From: Geminicoccus sp.
GTDB lineage: Bacteria > Pseudomonadota > Alphaproteobacteria > UBA7985
DNA: 64,000 bases
Reading direction: 5' to 3'
Assembly (NCBI GenBank): GCA_002708995.1
Contig: PAPT01000039.1
Location: 1-64,000, forward strand
Shown: piece after piece, positions 1 to 7,877 of the stretch
Position numbering within the stretch: the first letter of the stretch is position 1
Layout: each line of letters starts with the position of its first letter
Position numbers and translations under genes: made by a program
The notes under the pieces: generated by a model
The model's database searches: none
What the model saw: the letters and a program-made list of their open reading frames with translations, nothing else
Told to the model about the DNA's origin: nothing

Positions 1-650
1 ACCGGGTCACGGGCCAGCGCCCCACCCCCGGCGACCTCGAAGCCCATACGGCTGCGCGCCTGCACCGCCGCAGGGCCGCTGGCGGGATGACACAGTGCTG
101 CGCGCAGAATGTCGTGGCCGCGAAAGTTGTGGCCGCGAAAGTCGTGGCGCCCCCGCCCCTCGCCCGCGCGGAGGTAGAGCCCCTGCGCCTTCCAGCTGCG
201 GAACAGTAACGGCCGGGCCTGCGCAGTATCGAACACGAGGACAGCGATGTCGGTGACGGCGGCGGACAGGTCGGCCTGCGCCAGCGGGCTGGTTGGCGTG
301 GTCAGGGCCGGTTCGCTGGCCTCGCCCAAACCCCGACCCAGATCCCGACCTAGACCCAAGCCCAGCCAGCTGTGATGGCGCCTGCGCAGACCCTCGGCCA
401 GCAGCGGCACGGCGGCTTCGGCGGTCACCGGGTGCGGGGGCTGTTGGTCCTGTGCGGAATGCGCCAGCTCGAGCAGCAGTGCTAGCGCGGCCCCAGTGCC
501 CTCGCCTACGATCAGGTGGAACAGCGCGCTTACCGGCTGGCCCGTGCGCTCTTCCAGCACCGCGAGAACCCGCGCGCTGAGCGCGACGGTCGCCGGATCC
601 CCGGAAATGGACAGGATGCGCGCTGGCGGCGCAGTGGCAGACATGGACAT
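1..650 (-). CDS. patatin-like protein lacking catalytic residues (partial, runs off left edge)
   Basis: The frame opens with tandem ATGs at 650 and 644 (MSMSATAP), preceded by a GAGG 5 nt upstream, and stays open to base 1. The N-terminal half aligns by eye with patatin phospholipases: beta-strand ILSIS at residues 12-16, then the helix ARVLAVLEERTGQPVSALF, then the nucleophile elbow. However, the glycine-rich oxyanion segment (normally GGGxRG) reads GDPAT at 17-21, the serine motif GTSTG reads GEGTG at 49-53 so the nucleophile is Gly51, and the usual DGG near the visible end reads AGGG. All three catalytic elements are therefore altered, so I infer a non-hydrolytic homologue. A 5-residue tandem repeat lies at about bases 111-150. 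It follows the STAS gene on the same strand. The C-terminus is outside the window. Confidence 0.72.
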   Translation of the reverse strand, partial: MSMSATAPPARILSISGDPATVALSARVLAVLEERTGQPVSALFHLIVGEGTGAALALLLELAHSAQDQQPPHPVTAEAAVPLLAEGLRRRHHSWLGLGLGRDLGRGLGEASEPALTTPTSPLAQADLSAAVTDIAVLVFDTAQARPLLFRSWKAQGLYLRAGEGRGRHDFRGHNFRGHDILRAALCHPASGPAAVQARSRMGFEVAGGGALARDP

Positions 651-820
651 GAACCTCGCCCGGACAGCATGGAAAACTTATTGCGCCCACAACTGCCATT
701 TGCGGCAGCGGCCGGCGCCCTTCTGCAGACCTACAAATGTCATGCCGGAACAAAGGCAGCCGCTGGATTGGCGCGGGCGCGCACGGGAAGCGACCGGACC
801 GTGGTGGCCTCGCGAGAACG

Positions 821-1249
821 CTATTCCGAGGAGGATTTGGCGGCGCGCACCAGCGCCACGGGCAGGCTGGGGGCGATATCGAGCAGGGTGTCGAAGCCGG
901 TGACGTTCAGAATGTCGGAAACCATCTCGTTGGGCGCGGCAAAGATCAGGCTTGACCGGCCGCGCGCCAGCCTGACCAGCTGCACCATGACCTGCAGCCT
1001 GGTCGAGGACACAGTTGCGAACCCGCCGAGGTCGACGATCACGGCCCGGCCGCCGTTGACTAGCGGCAGCAGGCGGTCTTCGAAGGCAGCGCTGGTGGCG
1101 CGGTTGGTTTTGCCCCAGGGCCGGAGCAGGAGGAAGCCGTCGACCGCCTTTTTGGCCATGCTCAGCGGGCCGAGCGGACGCCGTCGGGGGCCTGCTGCAC
1201 CGCTGTCGGCCAGGGGTGGACCGCCGTTCATGCTGTCGCCATCAATCAT
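821..1249 (-). CDS. STAS-domain protein (anti-sigma factor antagonist type)
   Basis: 142 residues. A roughly 30-residue Pro/Gly-rich leader is followed by a STAS core from about residue 37. The strand-helix element VDLGGFATVSSTRLQVMVQL (72-91) matches the position of the phosphorylatable serine in SpoIIAA/RsbV-type antagonists, with SS at 81-82. I chose the ATG at 1249 because it overlaps the natural stop of the upstream ATPase reading frame as ATGA (1249-1246), a classic coupling junction. An upstream in-frame ATG at 1330 lies inside that gene. STAS proteins normally bind the HATPase switch kinase encoded next to them; here that kinase gene is frameshifted, so the partner switch may be inactive. 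Confidence 0.72.
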   Translation of the reverse strand: MIDGDSMNGGPPLADSGAAGPRRRPLGPLSMAKKAVDGFLLLRPWGKTNRATSAAFEDRLLPLVNGGRAVIVDLGGFATVSSTRLQVMVQLVRLARGRSSLIFAAPNEMVSDILNVTGFDTLLDIAPSLPVALVRAAKSSSE

Positions 1250-1702
1250 GGGGTGACCCGCAGGCTCGGGCGATTGCGGCCACGGCTGCGGCGGTAGCGC
1301 AGGCCGCTGCACAGGTGGCGGAGCAGGCAAAGGCCCTGCCCCAACGGGGCGTTGAGACTGGCGTTGAGACTCCCGCTGCAGGCCCCCGCCGGACCGTCAC
1401 CCGCGTGGGGTCGAAGCCTGGTCCCCAATCCTCGACCTGGCGAAAATAGTACCTGCCTGAGCCCCGGAAGCCTTCCCGGCCGCCCCGCCGGAGACCGCGA
1501 CCACCCCCCGGACCGGGCAGCGGCCGCCGGTGGCACCATAGCCGTGCTCGATGATGTTACTGATGCCCTCGTCCAGCCCGACTTGCAGCGTGCCTAGCCC
1601 CCGCGTCGGCCCGCGATAATGCGCACCCAGCGCTTCGAGGCGGCGGTTCAGCCCCGGCAATCCGGCCGCAGTGTCGTGCATTGTGAGATCGAAGACGACC
1701 AT
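1246..1702 (-). pseudogene. anti-sigma factor-type HATPase (RsbW/SpoIIAB-like), frameshifted twice
   Basis: Starting at ATG 1702 (MVVFDLTMHD), the first frame carries the N-box of the GHKL fold, LDEGISNIIEHGYG (residues 43-56). It then runs to a premature stop at 1397. The next conserved block, VEDWGPGFDPTRVTV (G1 box), is read in a second minus frame at about 1436-1390. The last block, GQGLCLLRHLCSGLRYRR, typical of the G2 and C-terminal strand, is read in the third frame and stops at 1246. That stop overlaps the STAS start as ATGA. Two indels are therefore needed to restore about 150 residues. A 12-bp tandem duplication (about 1348-1371) lies between the second and third blocks but is frame-neutral. 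It could be a real pseudogene or two assembly errors. Confidence 0.68.
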
Positions 1703-1911
1703 AACCTTCAGCCCTGACTGCCATTCGCAACGGAAGACTAAACCTTTGTGCAATAAAGTGCATTTGTTATTGCACTTTCCGATCGCAAGCATGAAGGCCT
1801 GCTGTCCCTCCCCTGTGACAGCAAGGATCAAACCCGAAGGCTTTTGACGGGGATGAAAGGCAGGCACAGCGCAGCGCCGCACGCCACAGGACGGGACCAG
1901 ACGGGCTGGGC

Positions 1912-3048
1912 TCAGGTCTCCATCTCGTCGCGGAACGAGGTACCGATCAGGGCGCGAATGATATGGTAGTGGTCCTCGAACATCCGCTGCGGGTCGAGCT
2001 GGTGGAACGGCAGCCAGAACGCGACCAGCCGCTGCTCGCTGCCCCGCACCTGCGGCAGGCTGGTGCTGTCGCGCAGCTGGATCAGATGGGCGTGGGCGAT
2101 GGTCCGCCCCCGCGCCGAGCGCTTGGGATAGTCGAACACGTCGGTCGAGCGGATCGAGCCGCGGAGCACGGCCTCTGGCACCTTGATCCGCGTATCCTCA
2201 CGCAGCTCGCGAATGACGCCGTCCTCGAGGCTTTCGTCCTCGCGCACGAAGCCGCCGGGCAAGGCCGTCAGTCCCAGCCCCGGGCGGGTATTGCGCTCGA
2301 TCAGCAGCACGTGCCCGGACTGGACCACCACGGCGGCAACGGTGACAAAGGTCGGCGGATATGGCGATTCGGCCCAGCCCGACTTATAGTTCTGGATGAA
2401 GCGGTCCTCCTCGACCACGTTGGCCAGCTCGGGCTGCGCCATGAAATCGCGGAGCAGCCGGATCACCGGTTCAGGGGTGACTTTGCGCAGGGTCTCCAGC
2501 ACCGGCGTGCTATCGTCGCTGAGGTCGCCGCCGGCGTCGAAGATTGCCCGGCGCAGGTCGGTGGCGTTGATGCCGCGATAGTTGTCACAGTCGATGCTCT
2601 GCCACTCGGGGAACAGGCGCAGGTAGTAGGAGCTCTCGTCCTTGGAATGCCCGATCAGAGCGATTTCCGGGTCGGGCCGCTCGGGCTCGATCCGCGCCAT
2701 GACCCGCTGCACGGCAACCCGGATATTGGTGATCCATGCAGGGTCGTTATAGAGCACGTCCATCAGCGGCACGATCTGAATGCGGGCGTTGTCGGCTTCA
2801 TCGAAGCTGGCCCGGATCATGGCGGCGCGCTCGTTGTGGGTGAAGGGGTTCATCGGCGTGCGTGGCTGCAGCGCCGAGCCGAGCAGCAGCACAACGTGGC
2901 GCGCCTGCTCCAACGCGCGGCGGATCACCGACTGGTGGCCGAAATGGAAGGGCTGGGCGCGAAGGATGAAGACCGCGACGTCCGGGCGGAAGTAAGCGTC
3001 AGTGGTTGCGGCGTCGGCGACGGGCGCCTCTCTCGATGGGGTCGTCAT
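1912..3048 (-). CDS. bifunctional NMN adenylyltransferase / Nudix hydrolase
   Basis: 378 residues with two domains. Residues about 24-195 are a NadM-type nucleotidyltransferase: HFGH at 35-38 is the HxGH adenylylation motif, and LIGHSKDESSYY (131-142) is typical of the NadM/Nudix fusion family. Residues about 232-365 are a Nudix domain, with the box beginning GGFVREDE (265-272) and REL (280-282); the second box glutamate is Asp (RELRED). The family makes NAD from NMN and ATP and hydrolyses ADP-ribose-type nucleotides, linking NAD synthesis with salvage. Start ATG at 3048 gives MTTPSREAP. It is transcribed alone; the next minus-strand gene upstream begins at 3880. Confidence 0.9.
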   Translation of the reverse strand: MTTPSREAPVADAATTDAYFRPDVAVFILRAQPFHFGHQSVIRRALEQARHVVLLLGSALQPRTPMNPFTHNERAAMIRASFDEADNARIQIVPLMDVLYNDPAWITNIRVAVQRVMARIEPERPDPEIALIGHSKDESSYYLRLFPEWQSIDCDNYRGINATDLRRAIFDAGGDLSDDSTPVLETLRKVTPEPVIRLLRDFMAQPELANVVEEDRFIQNYKSGWAESPYPPTFVTVAAVVVQSGHVLLIERNTRPGLGLTALPGGFVREDESLEDGVIRELREDTRIKVPEAVLRGSIRSTDVFDYPKRSARGRTIAHAHLIQLRDSTSLPQVRGSEQRLVAFWLPFHQLDPQRMFEDHYHIIRALIGTSFRDEMET

Positions 3049-3172
3049 GGGGCCAACAAGCTCCTTGCAGGCAGATCGGGTGCACCGGTCTATCCAGTGC
3101 GTCTCCCTTATTTCTGCCGCAGGGCCGTAAGGTCAACGGTGCGGGCGATTCCGCGAACACCGGGGCTGCGGG

Positions 3173-3880
3173 CTAGGGCCGCTTTCGGCGGTGAATCCAG
3201 CCGTTTTCGACCCGGTCCAGATAGCCCCGGGTGCGGCCCTGCACCTGCCCGCAAAAGGTTTCAATGTCGTCGGCAACCTCTTCCCAATCGCGGTCGGAGC
3301 GGATGGTCGGCCCGAACTGAATGATCTTCCTGTCGTAGTGCATGGTTACCAGCAGCAGCGGTACGTCTGCGCCTTTGGCGATGTAGTAGAAGCCCTTCTT
3401 GAGTGTCGACGTGGGTGAGCGCGTACCCTCCGGTGTCAGCCCGAGGATGGCCCGATCACCGGCATCGCGGAAGGCTTTGACGGCGGATTCGACCTGTCCA
3501 TGGGCAGCCGTGCGCTCGATTGCGATCGCGCCGGTCCAGCGCAGGAATGCGCCGAAGCCGTATTTGAAGACATCGCCCTTGATCATGTACTTCATGTCGA
3601 CGCGGAACAGGAAAAAGATCCAGACGGCGAGGATGAAGTCAACGTTCGAGGTGTGGGGCATTAGGATAGCGACGAACTTGCCGCGATCAGGCAGCGTCCC
3701 CAGCACCCGCCAGCCCATCAACCGCAGGCCCCAGACGCCGATGAACCGAAACGGGCGGAAGCCCCGCTTAATCGGAATGATAACCGGGAAACGGTTGATA
3801 CCGTCCAGCGGTTCCAGCGTTTCCGGGTCGGTATCCAGCGGAAAGACCCAGGGCTTGCCGGTATCATCCTGTGCACTCAC
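3173..3880 (-). CDS. 1-acylglycerol-3-phosphate-type acyltransferase
   Basis: 235 residues. The catalytic HX4D motif is PHTSNVD, with H76 and D81. The acceptor-binding motif TPEGTRS lies at 149-155. These are motifs I and III of the PlsC/LPLAT superfamily. The divergent length and the N-terminal acidic segment suggest a general lysophospholipid acyltransferase rather than the housekeeping PlsC. One hydrophobic stretch around residues 82-95 may anchor it to the inner membrane. It is likely monocistronic, with 124 bp upstream of the start and 124 bp between its stop and the start of the NadM/Nudix gene. The substrate cannot be told from sequence. Confidence 0.82.
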   Translation of the reverse strand: MSAQDDTGKPWVFPLDTDPETLEPLDGINRFPVIIPIKRGFRPFRFIGVWGLRLMGWRVLGTLPDRGKFVAILMPHTSNVDFILAVWIFFLFRVDMKYMIKGDVFKYGFGAFLRWTGAIAIERTAAHGQVESAVKAFRDAGDRAILGLTPEGTRSPTSTLKKGFYYIAKGADVPLLLVTMHYDRKIIQFGPTIRSDRDWEEVADDIETFCGQVQGRTRGYLDRVENGWIHRRKRP

Positions 3881-4008
3881 GAACGCCCCTCCCCCTCACA
3901 GTGCTCGGCTTTGCGCTCTTTAGTCGCTTGCCCGTGGTCGTTGGCCCCTTGTTGTAGGCGGCTTTGCCCTGGGCAGCAATTCACCCGCACCGGTTGTTTC
4001 GATCGGAC

Positions 4009-4821
4009 TCAGGCCAGCCCCATAAGCCCACGGGCGCCATCCCAGACCAGCTTGCTCGCGGTGACGAAAAGCGCCCCTTCCATCAGCACGAAGAAAGGCC
4101 GCTGCGGCACCATCCGGTGCAGGAACACTCCGAGGATCATCCCCGCTGCCGCGAACGGCAGCAGCACCAGCGACAGGCTCAGGGTGCTGACCGGAAACTG
4201 TCCAATGGCAAAATAAAACGGCAGTTTGATGATGTTAACGATGGTGAAGGTCAGGATCGTCGTCGCCTGAAACGTCGTCTTATCGAAGTTAAAGCGCAGC
4301 AGATAGGCCGCCGCTGCTGGCCCGCCGGCATGGGCAATGGTGCTGGTGATGCCGAGCAGACCGCCAAGGATCCAGCCCACCAGCCCCCCGGGCCGCGGGG
4401 TATGCGTGCGCCCCTCTGCGTCGGTCGCCACCAACCGCAGACGCCGCAGGATGCCCCAGCGGTGCGCGAGGACGTAGTAGCAGACAAGGGCGAGCAGGAT
4501 GCGCAGCATATCCGCATCGACCACGGTGAACAGCAGCGTGCCAAGGATCACCCCGGCGAGCATGGGCAGCACCAGCGACCGCGCGGTCGACGCATCCCAC
4601 TGCTGCCAGAAAGCGCGCAGGCCGAGCATGTCCATGGCGTTGAGCAGCGGCAGCATCACCGCCGCCGCCAGCGCCGGGCTGGACGCCAGCGCCAGCAGCG
4701 GCGTGGAAACCACGTTCAGGCCGGAGCCAAAGCCCCCCTTGGACACGCCCATAAGCAGGACAGCGACCAGCGCGAGGGTCCAGAACTGGCCGTCCTGGCC
4801 AAGCAGAAGAAAGTCAGACAC
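4009..4821 (-). CDS. TauE/SafE family sulfite exporter-like permease
   Basis: An integral membrane protein with about eight hydrophobic helices in two homologous halves. The first half carries MGVSKGGFGSGLN, the TauE/SafE signature with conserved Gly and Lys; the second half has GGLLGITSTIAHAGGPAAA. The family exports sulfite, sulfoacetate or other organosulfur anions, but the substrate here is unknown. I placed the start at GTG 4821 (VSDFLLLG) because the first transmembrane segment begins about 10 residues later and the preceding GGCGGGG could serve as ribosome site. An ATG at 4866 would add 15 residues with no visible ribosome site. Confidence 0.82.
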   Translation of the reverse strand: MSDFLLLGQDGQFWTLALVAVLLMGVSKGGFGSGLNVVSTPLLALASSPALAAAVMLPLLNAMDMLGLRAFWQQWDASTARSLVLPMLAGVILGTLLFTVVDADMLRILLALVCYYVLAHRWGILRRLRLVATDAEGRTHTPRPGGLVGWILGGLLGITSTIAHAGGPAAAAYLLRFNFDKTTFQATTILTFTIVNIIKLPFYFAIGQFPVSTLSLSLVLLPFAAAGMILGVFLHRMVPQRPFFVLMEGALFVTASKLVWDGARGLMGLA

Positions 4822-4926
4822 GGCCCCGCCGATCACTGTGAAACAACAACTGTACCGACATTGCACAGGGCGGGGTCGAGGTCGAGGGCTGCCCGGTGCC
4901 TGCGGGCAGAACCAGCGGCCGGACGC

Positions 4927-5391
4927 CTACCCCGCAGAGGCCTGTTCGAGCTTCCCACCGAGGTGCTCGGCCAGCGCATCGAAAAACCGCTCGGTAAACC
5001 GCTGCGCTGTGCCGGTCATCATTTTGGCGCCAAAGCGCGCGATCGGACCGTCGGTGACGGCGGTAATGGCGTAGGCCAGTTCGGTGCCGCTCGCGATGTC
5101 ATCCAGCTGCACGTCCGCGATGCCCTTGGCCATGCCGGCAACACCACCCGACCCCTCGCCCTCGAGCCGGTAGGTGCGGGCTGTGTCGAGCTCGACCAGT
5201 CGGATGCTGCCCGTGAACAGGGCTTTGATCGGGCCGATGCGGCCGCCGACTTCGATGGCATAAAGGCCCTCACCGGTGTGCTCGAAGCGCTCGCACCCCG
5301 GAATGCAGGCCTGAAGTACAGCCGGATCGTTCAGCGCTTCCCAGACGGCGGCGCGGTCGGCCCGAAGCCGCGATGAACCGGAAAATTCCAT
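4927..5391 (-). CDS. CoxG-like SRPBCC protein
   Basis: 154 residues, the usual length of the carbon-monoxide-dehydrogenase subunit G (CoxG) family. It opens MEFSGSSRLRADRAAVWEALNDP and contains the CIPGCE motif (residues 33-38), both characteristic. The START/SRPBCC fold binds hydrophobic ligands; CoxG is thought to tether or mature molybdenum hydroxylases, and relatives carry menaquinone. No cox or other molybdenum hydroxylase gene is next to it here, so the partner enzyme must be elsewhere or the protein has another role. It is transcribed away from the dehalogenase gene. Confidence 0.82.
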   Translation of the reverse strand: MEFSGSSRLRADRAAVWEALNDPAVLQACIPGCERFEHTGEGLYAIEVGGRIGPIKALFTGSIRLVELDTARTYRLEGEGSGGVAGMAKGIADVQLDDIASGTELAYAITAVTDGPIARFGAKMMTGTAQRFTERFFDALAEHLGGKLEQASAG

Positions 5392-5615
5392 GCTGTTCCT
5401 TCGTCAGTTCCTGCGCCTTTACCGCCCCTAAAGCAGCGGTCGCATGGCTCTGAGATGGGCAGCGGGGCACAGTAGAACAAGAGAGAACCGCGCGGCCCGG
5501 TCGGCGGCGCCCGCGCTCGCAGGGGCTTCCGGGGCTAGGCCTTGGCGCTCCGCTGTGCTCTGCTGAGCGCTGGAACACGCGAACGAACACCACAGCCCGA
5601 AAGCCGCCCGACGCC
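5392..5615. other. divergent intergenic region coxG-like / dehalogenase
   Basis: A 224-bp GC-rich spacer between two divergent starts (5391 minus, 5616 plus). It must hold both promoters, but I cannot identify a convincing -35/-10 pair, operator palindrome or terminator in it. Confidence 0.4.
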
Positions 5616-6530
5616 ATGACCGACCCAAGCGCCATCAGCCCCGACCCCCTGCCCCACGGCTATATCGACGTGCTCGACCACCGCATGGCCGTGGTCGACC
5701 TGCCCGCGACCGCCGCCGCCCGTCCCGGGCGCACCCTGCTGTTTCAGCACGGCAACCCGACCAGCAGTTATCTCTGGCGCAATATCATGCCCCACCTGAC
5801 CCACCACGGCCGGTGCGTGGCCGTGGACCTGATCGGCATGGGGCATTCGGACAAGCTCGCCGACAGCGGGCCGGAGCGCTATTCCTTCGCCGAGCACGCG
5901 CGCTTTCTCGACGCAGCGCTCGAGGCGCTGGCGGTCGGCGATGACCTGATCTGGGTGATCCACGACTGGGGTTCTGCGCTGGGGTTCCACTGGGCCTGGC
6001 GGCACAGCGAGCGGGTCAGCGGCATCGCCTATATGGAGGCCTTGGTCGCCCCGGTGCCGAGCTGGGAGGACTGGAACGAAGCCTCGCGCCGGGTGTTCCA
6101 GGGCTTCCGCTCGGAAAGCGGCGAAGCCATGGTGCTGGAGAAGAATATCTTCGTCGAACGCGTCCTGCCGGGCTCGATCCTGCGCGAGCTGAGCGAGGCG
6201 GAAATGGCGGCCTATCTCGCGCCCTTCGCCAACGCGGGCGAAGACCGCCGGCCGACGCTGTCGTGGCCGCGGCAGATCCCGATTGCCGGAGAACCGGCCG
6301 AGGTGGTGTCCGTCGCGGCCGACTACGCCGACTGGCTCTCGCAGTCCGACGTGCCCAAACTGTTCATCAACGCCGAACCGGGTGCGATCCTGACCGGCGA
6401 TATGCGGGCGCTGTGCCGCCGGTTCCCTAACCAGCGCGAAGTCACGGTCGCGGGTTCGCACTTCATTCAGGAAGACAGCCCCGCGGACATCACCGCTGCG
6501 ATCGACGACTGGATCACGAACGAGACCTGA
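5616..6530 (+). CDS. dhaA: haloalkane dehalogenase (DhaA/HLD-II type)
   Basis: 304 residues, an alpha/beta hydrolase. The oxyanion segment [12 protein letters not shown] places the halide-binding Asn at 47. The nucleophile elbow [11 protein letters not shown] has Asp117, not Ser, followed by the halide-binding Trp118, which separates dehalogenases from esterases. Glu141 in AYMEALV is the catalytic acid of subfamily HLD-II, and His282 in AGSHFIQED completes the Asp-His-Glu triad. The enzyme would hydrolyse carbon-halogen bonds of haloalkanes to alcohols in the cytoplasm. No dehalogenase regulator or haloacid pathway gene is adjacent, so its natural substrate is open. All catalytic residues are intact. 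Confidence 0.9.
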   Translation: MTDPSAISPDPLPHGYIDVLDHRMAVVDLPATAAARPGRTLLFQHGNPTSSYLWRNIMPHLTHHGRCVAVDLIGMGHSDKLADSGPERYSFAEHARFLDAALEALAVGDDLIWVIHDWGSALGFHWAWRHSERVSGIAYMEALVAPVPSWEDWNEASRRVFQGFRSESGEAMVLEKNIFVERVLPGSILRELSEAEMAAYLAPFANAGEDRRPTLSWPRQIPIAGEPAEVVSVAADYADWLSQSDVPKLFINAEPGAILTGDMRALCRRFPNQREVTVAGSHFIQEDSPADITAAIDDWITNET

Positions 6531-6564
6531 GCACCCCCCTTCAGCCCCCCCCCGGCCTCAGGGC

Positions 6565-6595
6565 AATAAAAAAAGTCGGGCACCAACGCCCCCGA
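6565..6595 (-). terminator. rho-independent terminator of small lipoprotein gene
   Basis: Read on the minus strand, an imperfect stem (TCGGGGGC paired with GTGCCCGA, one mismatch, one G-T) is followed immediately by seven T residues (A-run 6568-6574 on the plus strand). It lies about 50 bp past the stop of the lipoprotein gene. Confidence 0.6.
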
Positions 6596-6643
6596 AAGAG
6601 CTTCGGCACCCGGCGTCCAAACTCTGCCTTACGGCCGCTGCGC

Positions 6644-6973
6644 TTAGTAGTGGTAGCGCGGGCAGTAGGAGTTTGCGCTGATCAGACCACCAACGCCGGC
6701 ACCGGCGATACCGGAGAGCAGCAGCTCATCACGGTTGATCGGGCCAGCCCAGTCGAGAACTTCATCAGCCAGCGCGTAAGCGGCGAGGCCGGCAAGGCCT
6801 CCAACCAGCGCACCGGGTACAACGCAGTTACCGGTCGGGTGTACGTAGTAGGTCTCAGCTGCATGGTCACCGTCGCCATGGGACTCAGCGTACATGGGCA
6901 TGTAAGCCGGGGTCACGCAGGCACCCAAACCCAGCATGCTCAAACCAGCGGCAGCGATTGCAATCTTTTTCAT
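6644..6973 (-). CDS. small glycine-rich lipoprotein
   Basis: 109 residues. A signal peptide MKKIAIAAAGLSMLGLGAC ends in lipobox LGAC with Cys19, so the mature protein is lipidated. The mature part has two hydrophobic Gly/Ala-rich stretches (GALVGGLAGLAAYALA and LLLSGIAGAGVGGLISA) separated by a polar linker, a pattern of glycine-zipper membrane hairpins. It ends with an aromatic tail. A GGAG ribosome site precedes the ATG, and a terminator follows. I do not recognise a named family; an outer-membrane-associated structural or stress lipoprotein is plausible by pattern only. Confidence 0.72.
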   Translation of the reverse strand: MKKIAIAAAGLSMLGLGACVTPAYMPMYAESHGDGDHAAETYYVHPTGNCVVPGALVGGLAGLAAYALADEVLDWAGPINRDELLLSGIAGAGVGGLISANSYCPRYHY

Positions 6974-7411
6974 GACTAAGTGATCTCCATCTCCACGAGT
7001 GCTCTTGTGATATGCCCCAATACCCGCTGGGTAGCAACCAAATTGACTCGCATAATTTTCTAATAAACAGGCCGGTGACGATACCGCTTTTGATGCGGCG
7101 CTTGGCCTCGAGTTCTATGGCATAGCCATCAGAACGCAAGCTGAGGACCGATAACGAGGCTATTTAAGGGAAAAATGTGTAAAAACCATGGTGCCGGGGC
7201 CTGCGTTTACCGACACTGGTCGCAGAACTTACGAATCGAAACTTTGAACAGATCAGATTTTAGGGATTTATTCTGATTATGTAAGAATTCGCAGGCGAAC
7301 CGAATAGGCGATGCTTTTGATTAGCCATCTGGCAGGCGGGTTGCTGTCATCCTGACCAGCGTCTTCAATCGGGTTTGGGCAGCCCGTGACGGGGATCTCA
7401 ACTGGACCAGA
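6974..7411. other. gene-poor, AT-richer intergenic region
   Basis: 438 bp with no supported gene. It is noticeably richer in A and T than its surroundings. It must contain the promoter of the minus-strand lipoprotein. A small inverted repeat, ATCAGA at 7252-7257 and TCTGAT at 7272-7277, could be an operator, but nothing links it to a regulator. I see no tRNA or recognisable riboswitch. Confidence 0.45.
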
Positions 7412-7762
7412 TTGCACCATGCCCGCCGCCAAGCCAACGTCATTGAACCACCCTGCACGCCTGCCACGGCGTGTGCTTGTGCCGTCGTGCTCAGGCTGGG
7501 GCTCAGCCTGCTCGGCGCCGACGCCACCGCGCAGACCCGCGCCACCCTGGTCCCGGCACCCGAAGAGGCGAGCAACACTATCCTCGTACTGGACTACTCG
7601 AACTTCATTTGGCGTCAGATCGAGGGTGTCCCGAAGATAGGAATCGTCCGCAACATCATCGAGAGCAATCTGGCTGAGTGGACCCAGTCGACCCAGCCGC
7701 GACCGAAGCCGCAACCCATCAGCCCAGCCTCAAGGGCGGGTCGTAGAGCGACATGGGTCTGA
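7412..7762 (+). pseudogene. remnant of secreted von Willebrand factor A domain protein
   Basis: After a hydrophobic signal-like segment (VVLRLGLSLLGADATAQT), the frame reads NTILVLDYSNFIWRQIEG and VPKIGIVRNIIESNLAEW. This is the first strand and helix of a bacterial VWA domain, which usually reads close to LDASGSMWGQIEG. The metal-site motif DxSxS is DYSNF here, so the second serine is lost, and the glycine before QIEG is Arg. Homology ends after about 40 residues; the remainder of the domain is missing. The intact plus-strand terminator at 7814 supports a formerly expressed gene. I infer a decaying fragment. Confidence 0.5.
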
Positions 7763-7813
7763 ATGGCTCGATTTCGACCACGTTCTAACCGAAGAACGAG
7801 GTCGGAACTGGGA

Positions 7814-7848
7814 GCGATGGCGCCGGCTGCCATCGCCCCCTCTTTTTT
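7814..7848 (+). terminator. strong rho-independent terminator
   Basis: A perfect 8-bp stem GCGATGGC / GCCATCGC (7814-7821 and 7829-7836) with a 7-nt loop is followed by CCCCTCTTTTTT. It is oriented for plus-strand transcripts, that is, for the VWA remnant upstream. Confidence 0.75.
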
Positions 7849-7877
7849 GTGGCAACGCACGCCCCGCGGCGTGAAAC

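Noticed and set aside
3964-5376. Long plus-strand open frame antisense to the TauE and CoxG-like genes
   Set aside because: Its translation is His/Arg/Gln-rich without any domain, and it overlaps well-supported minus-strand genes. High-GC DNA yields such shadows.
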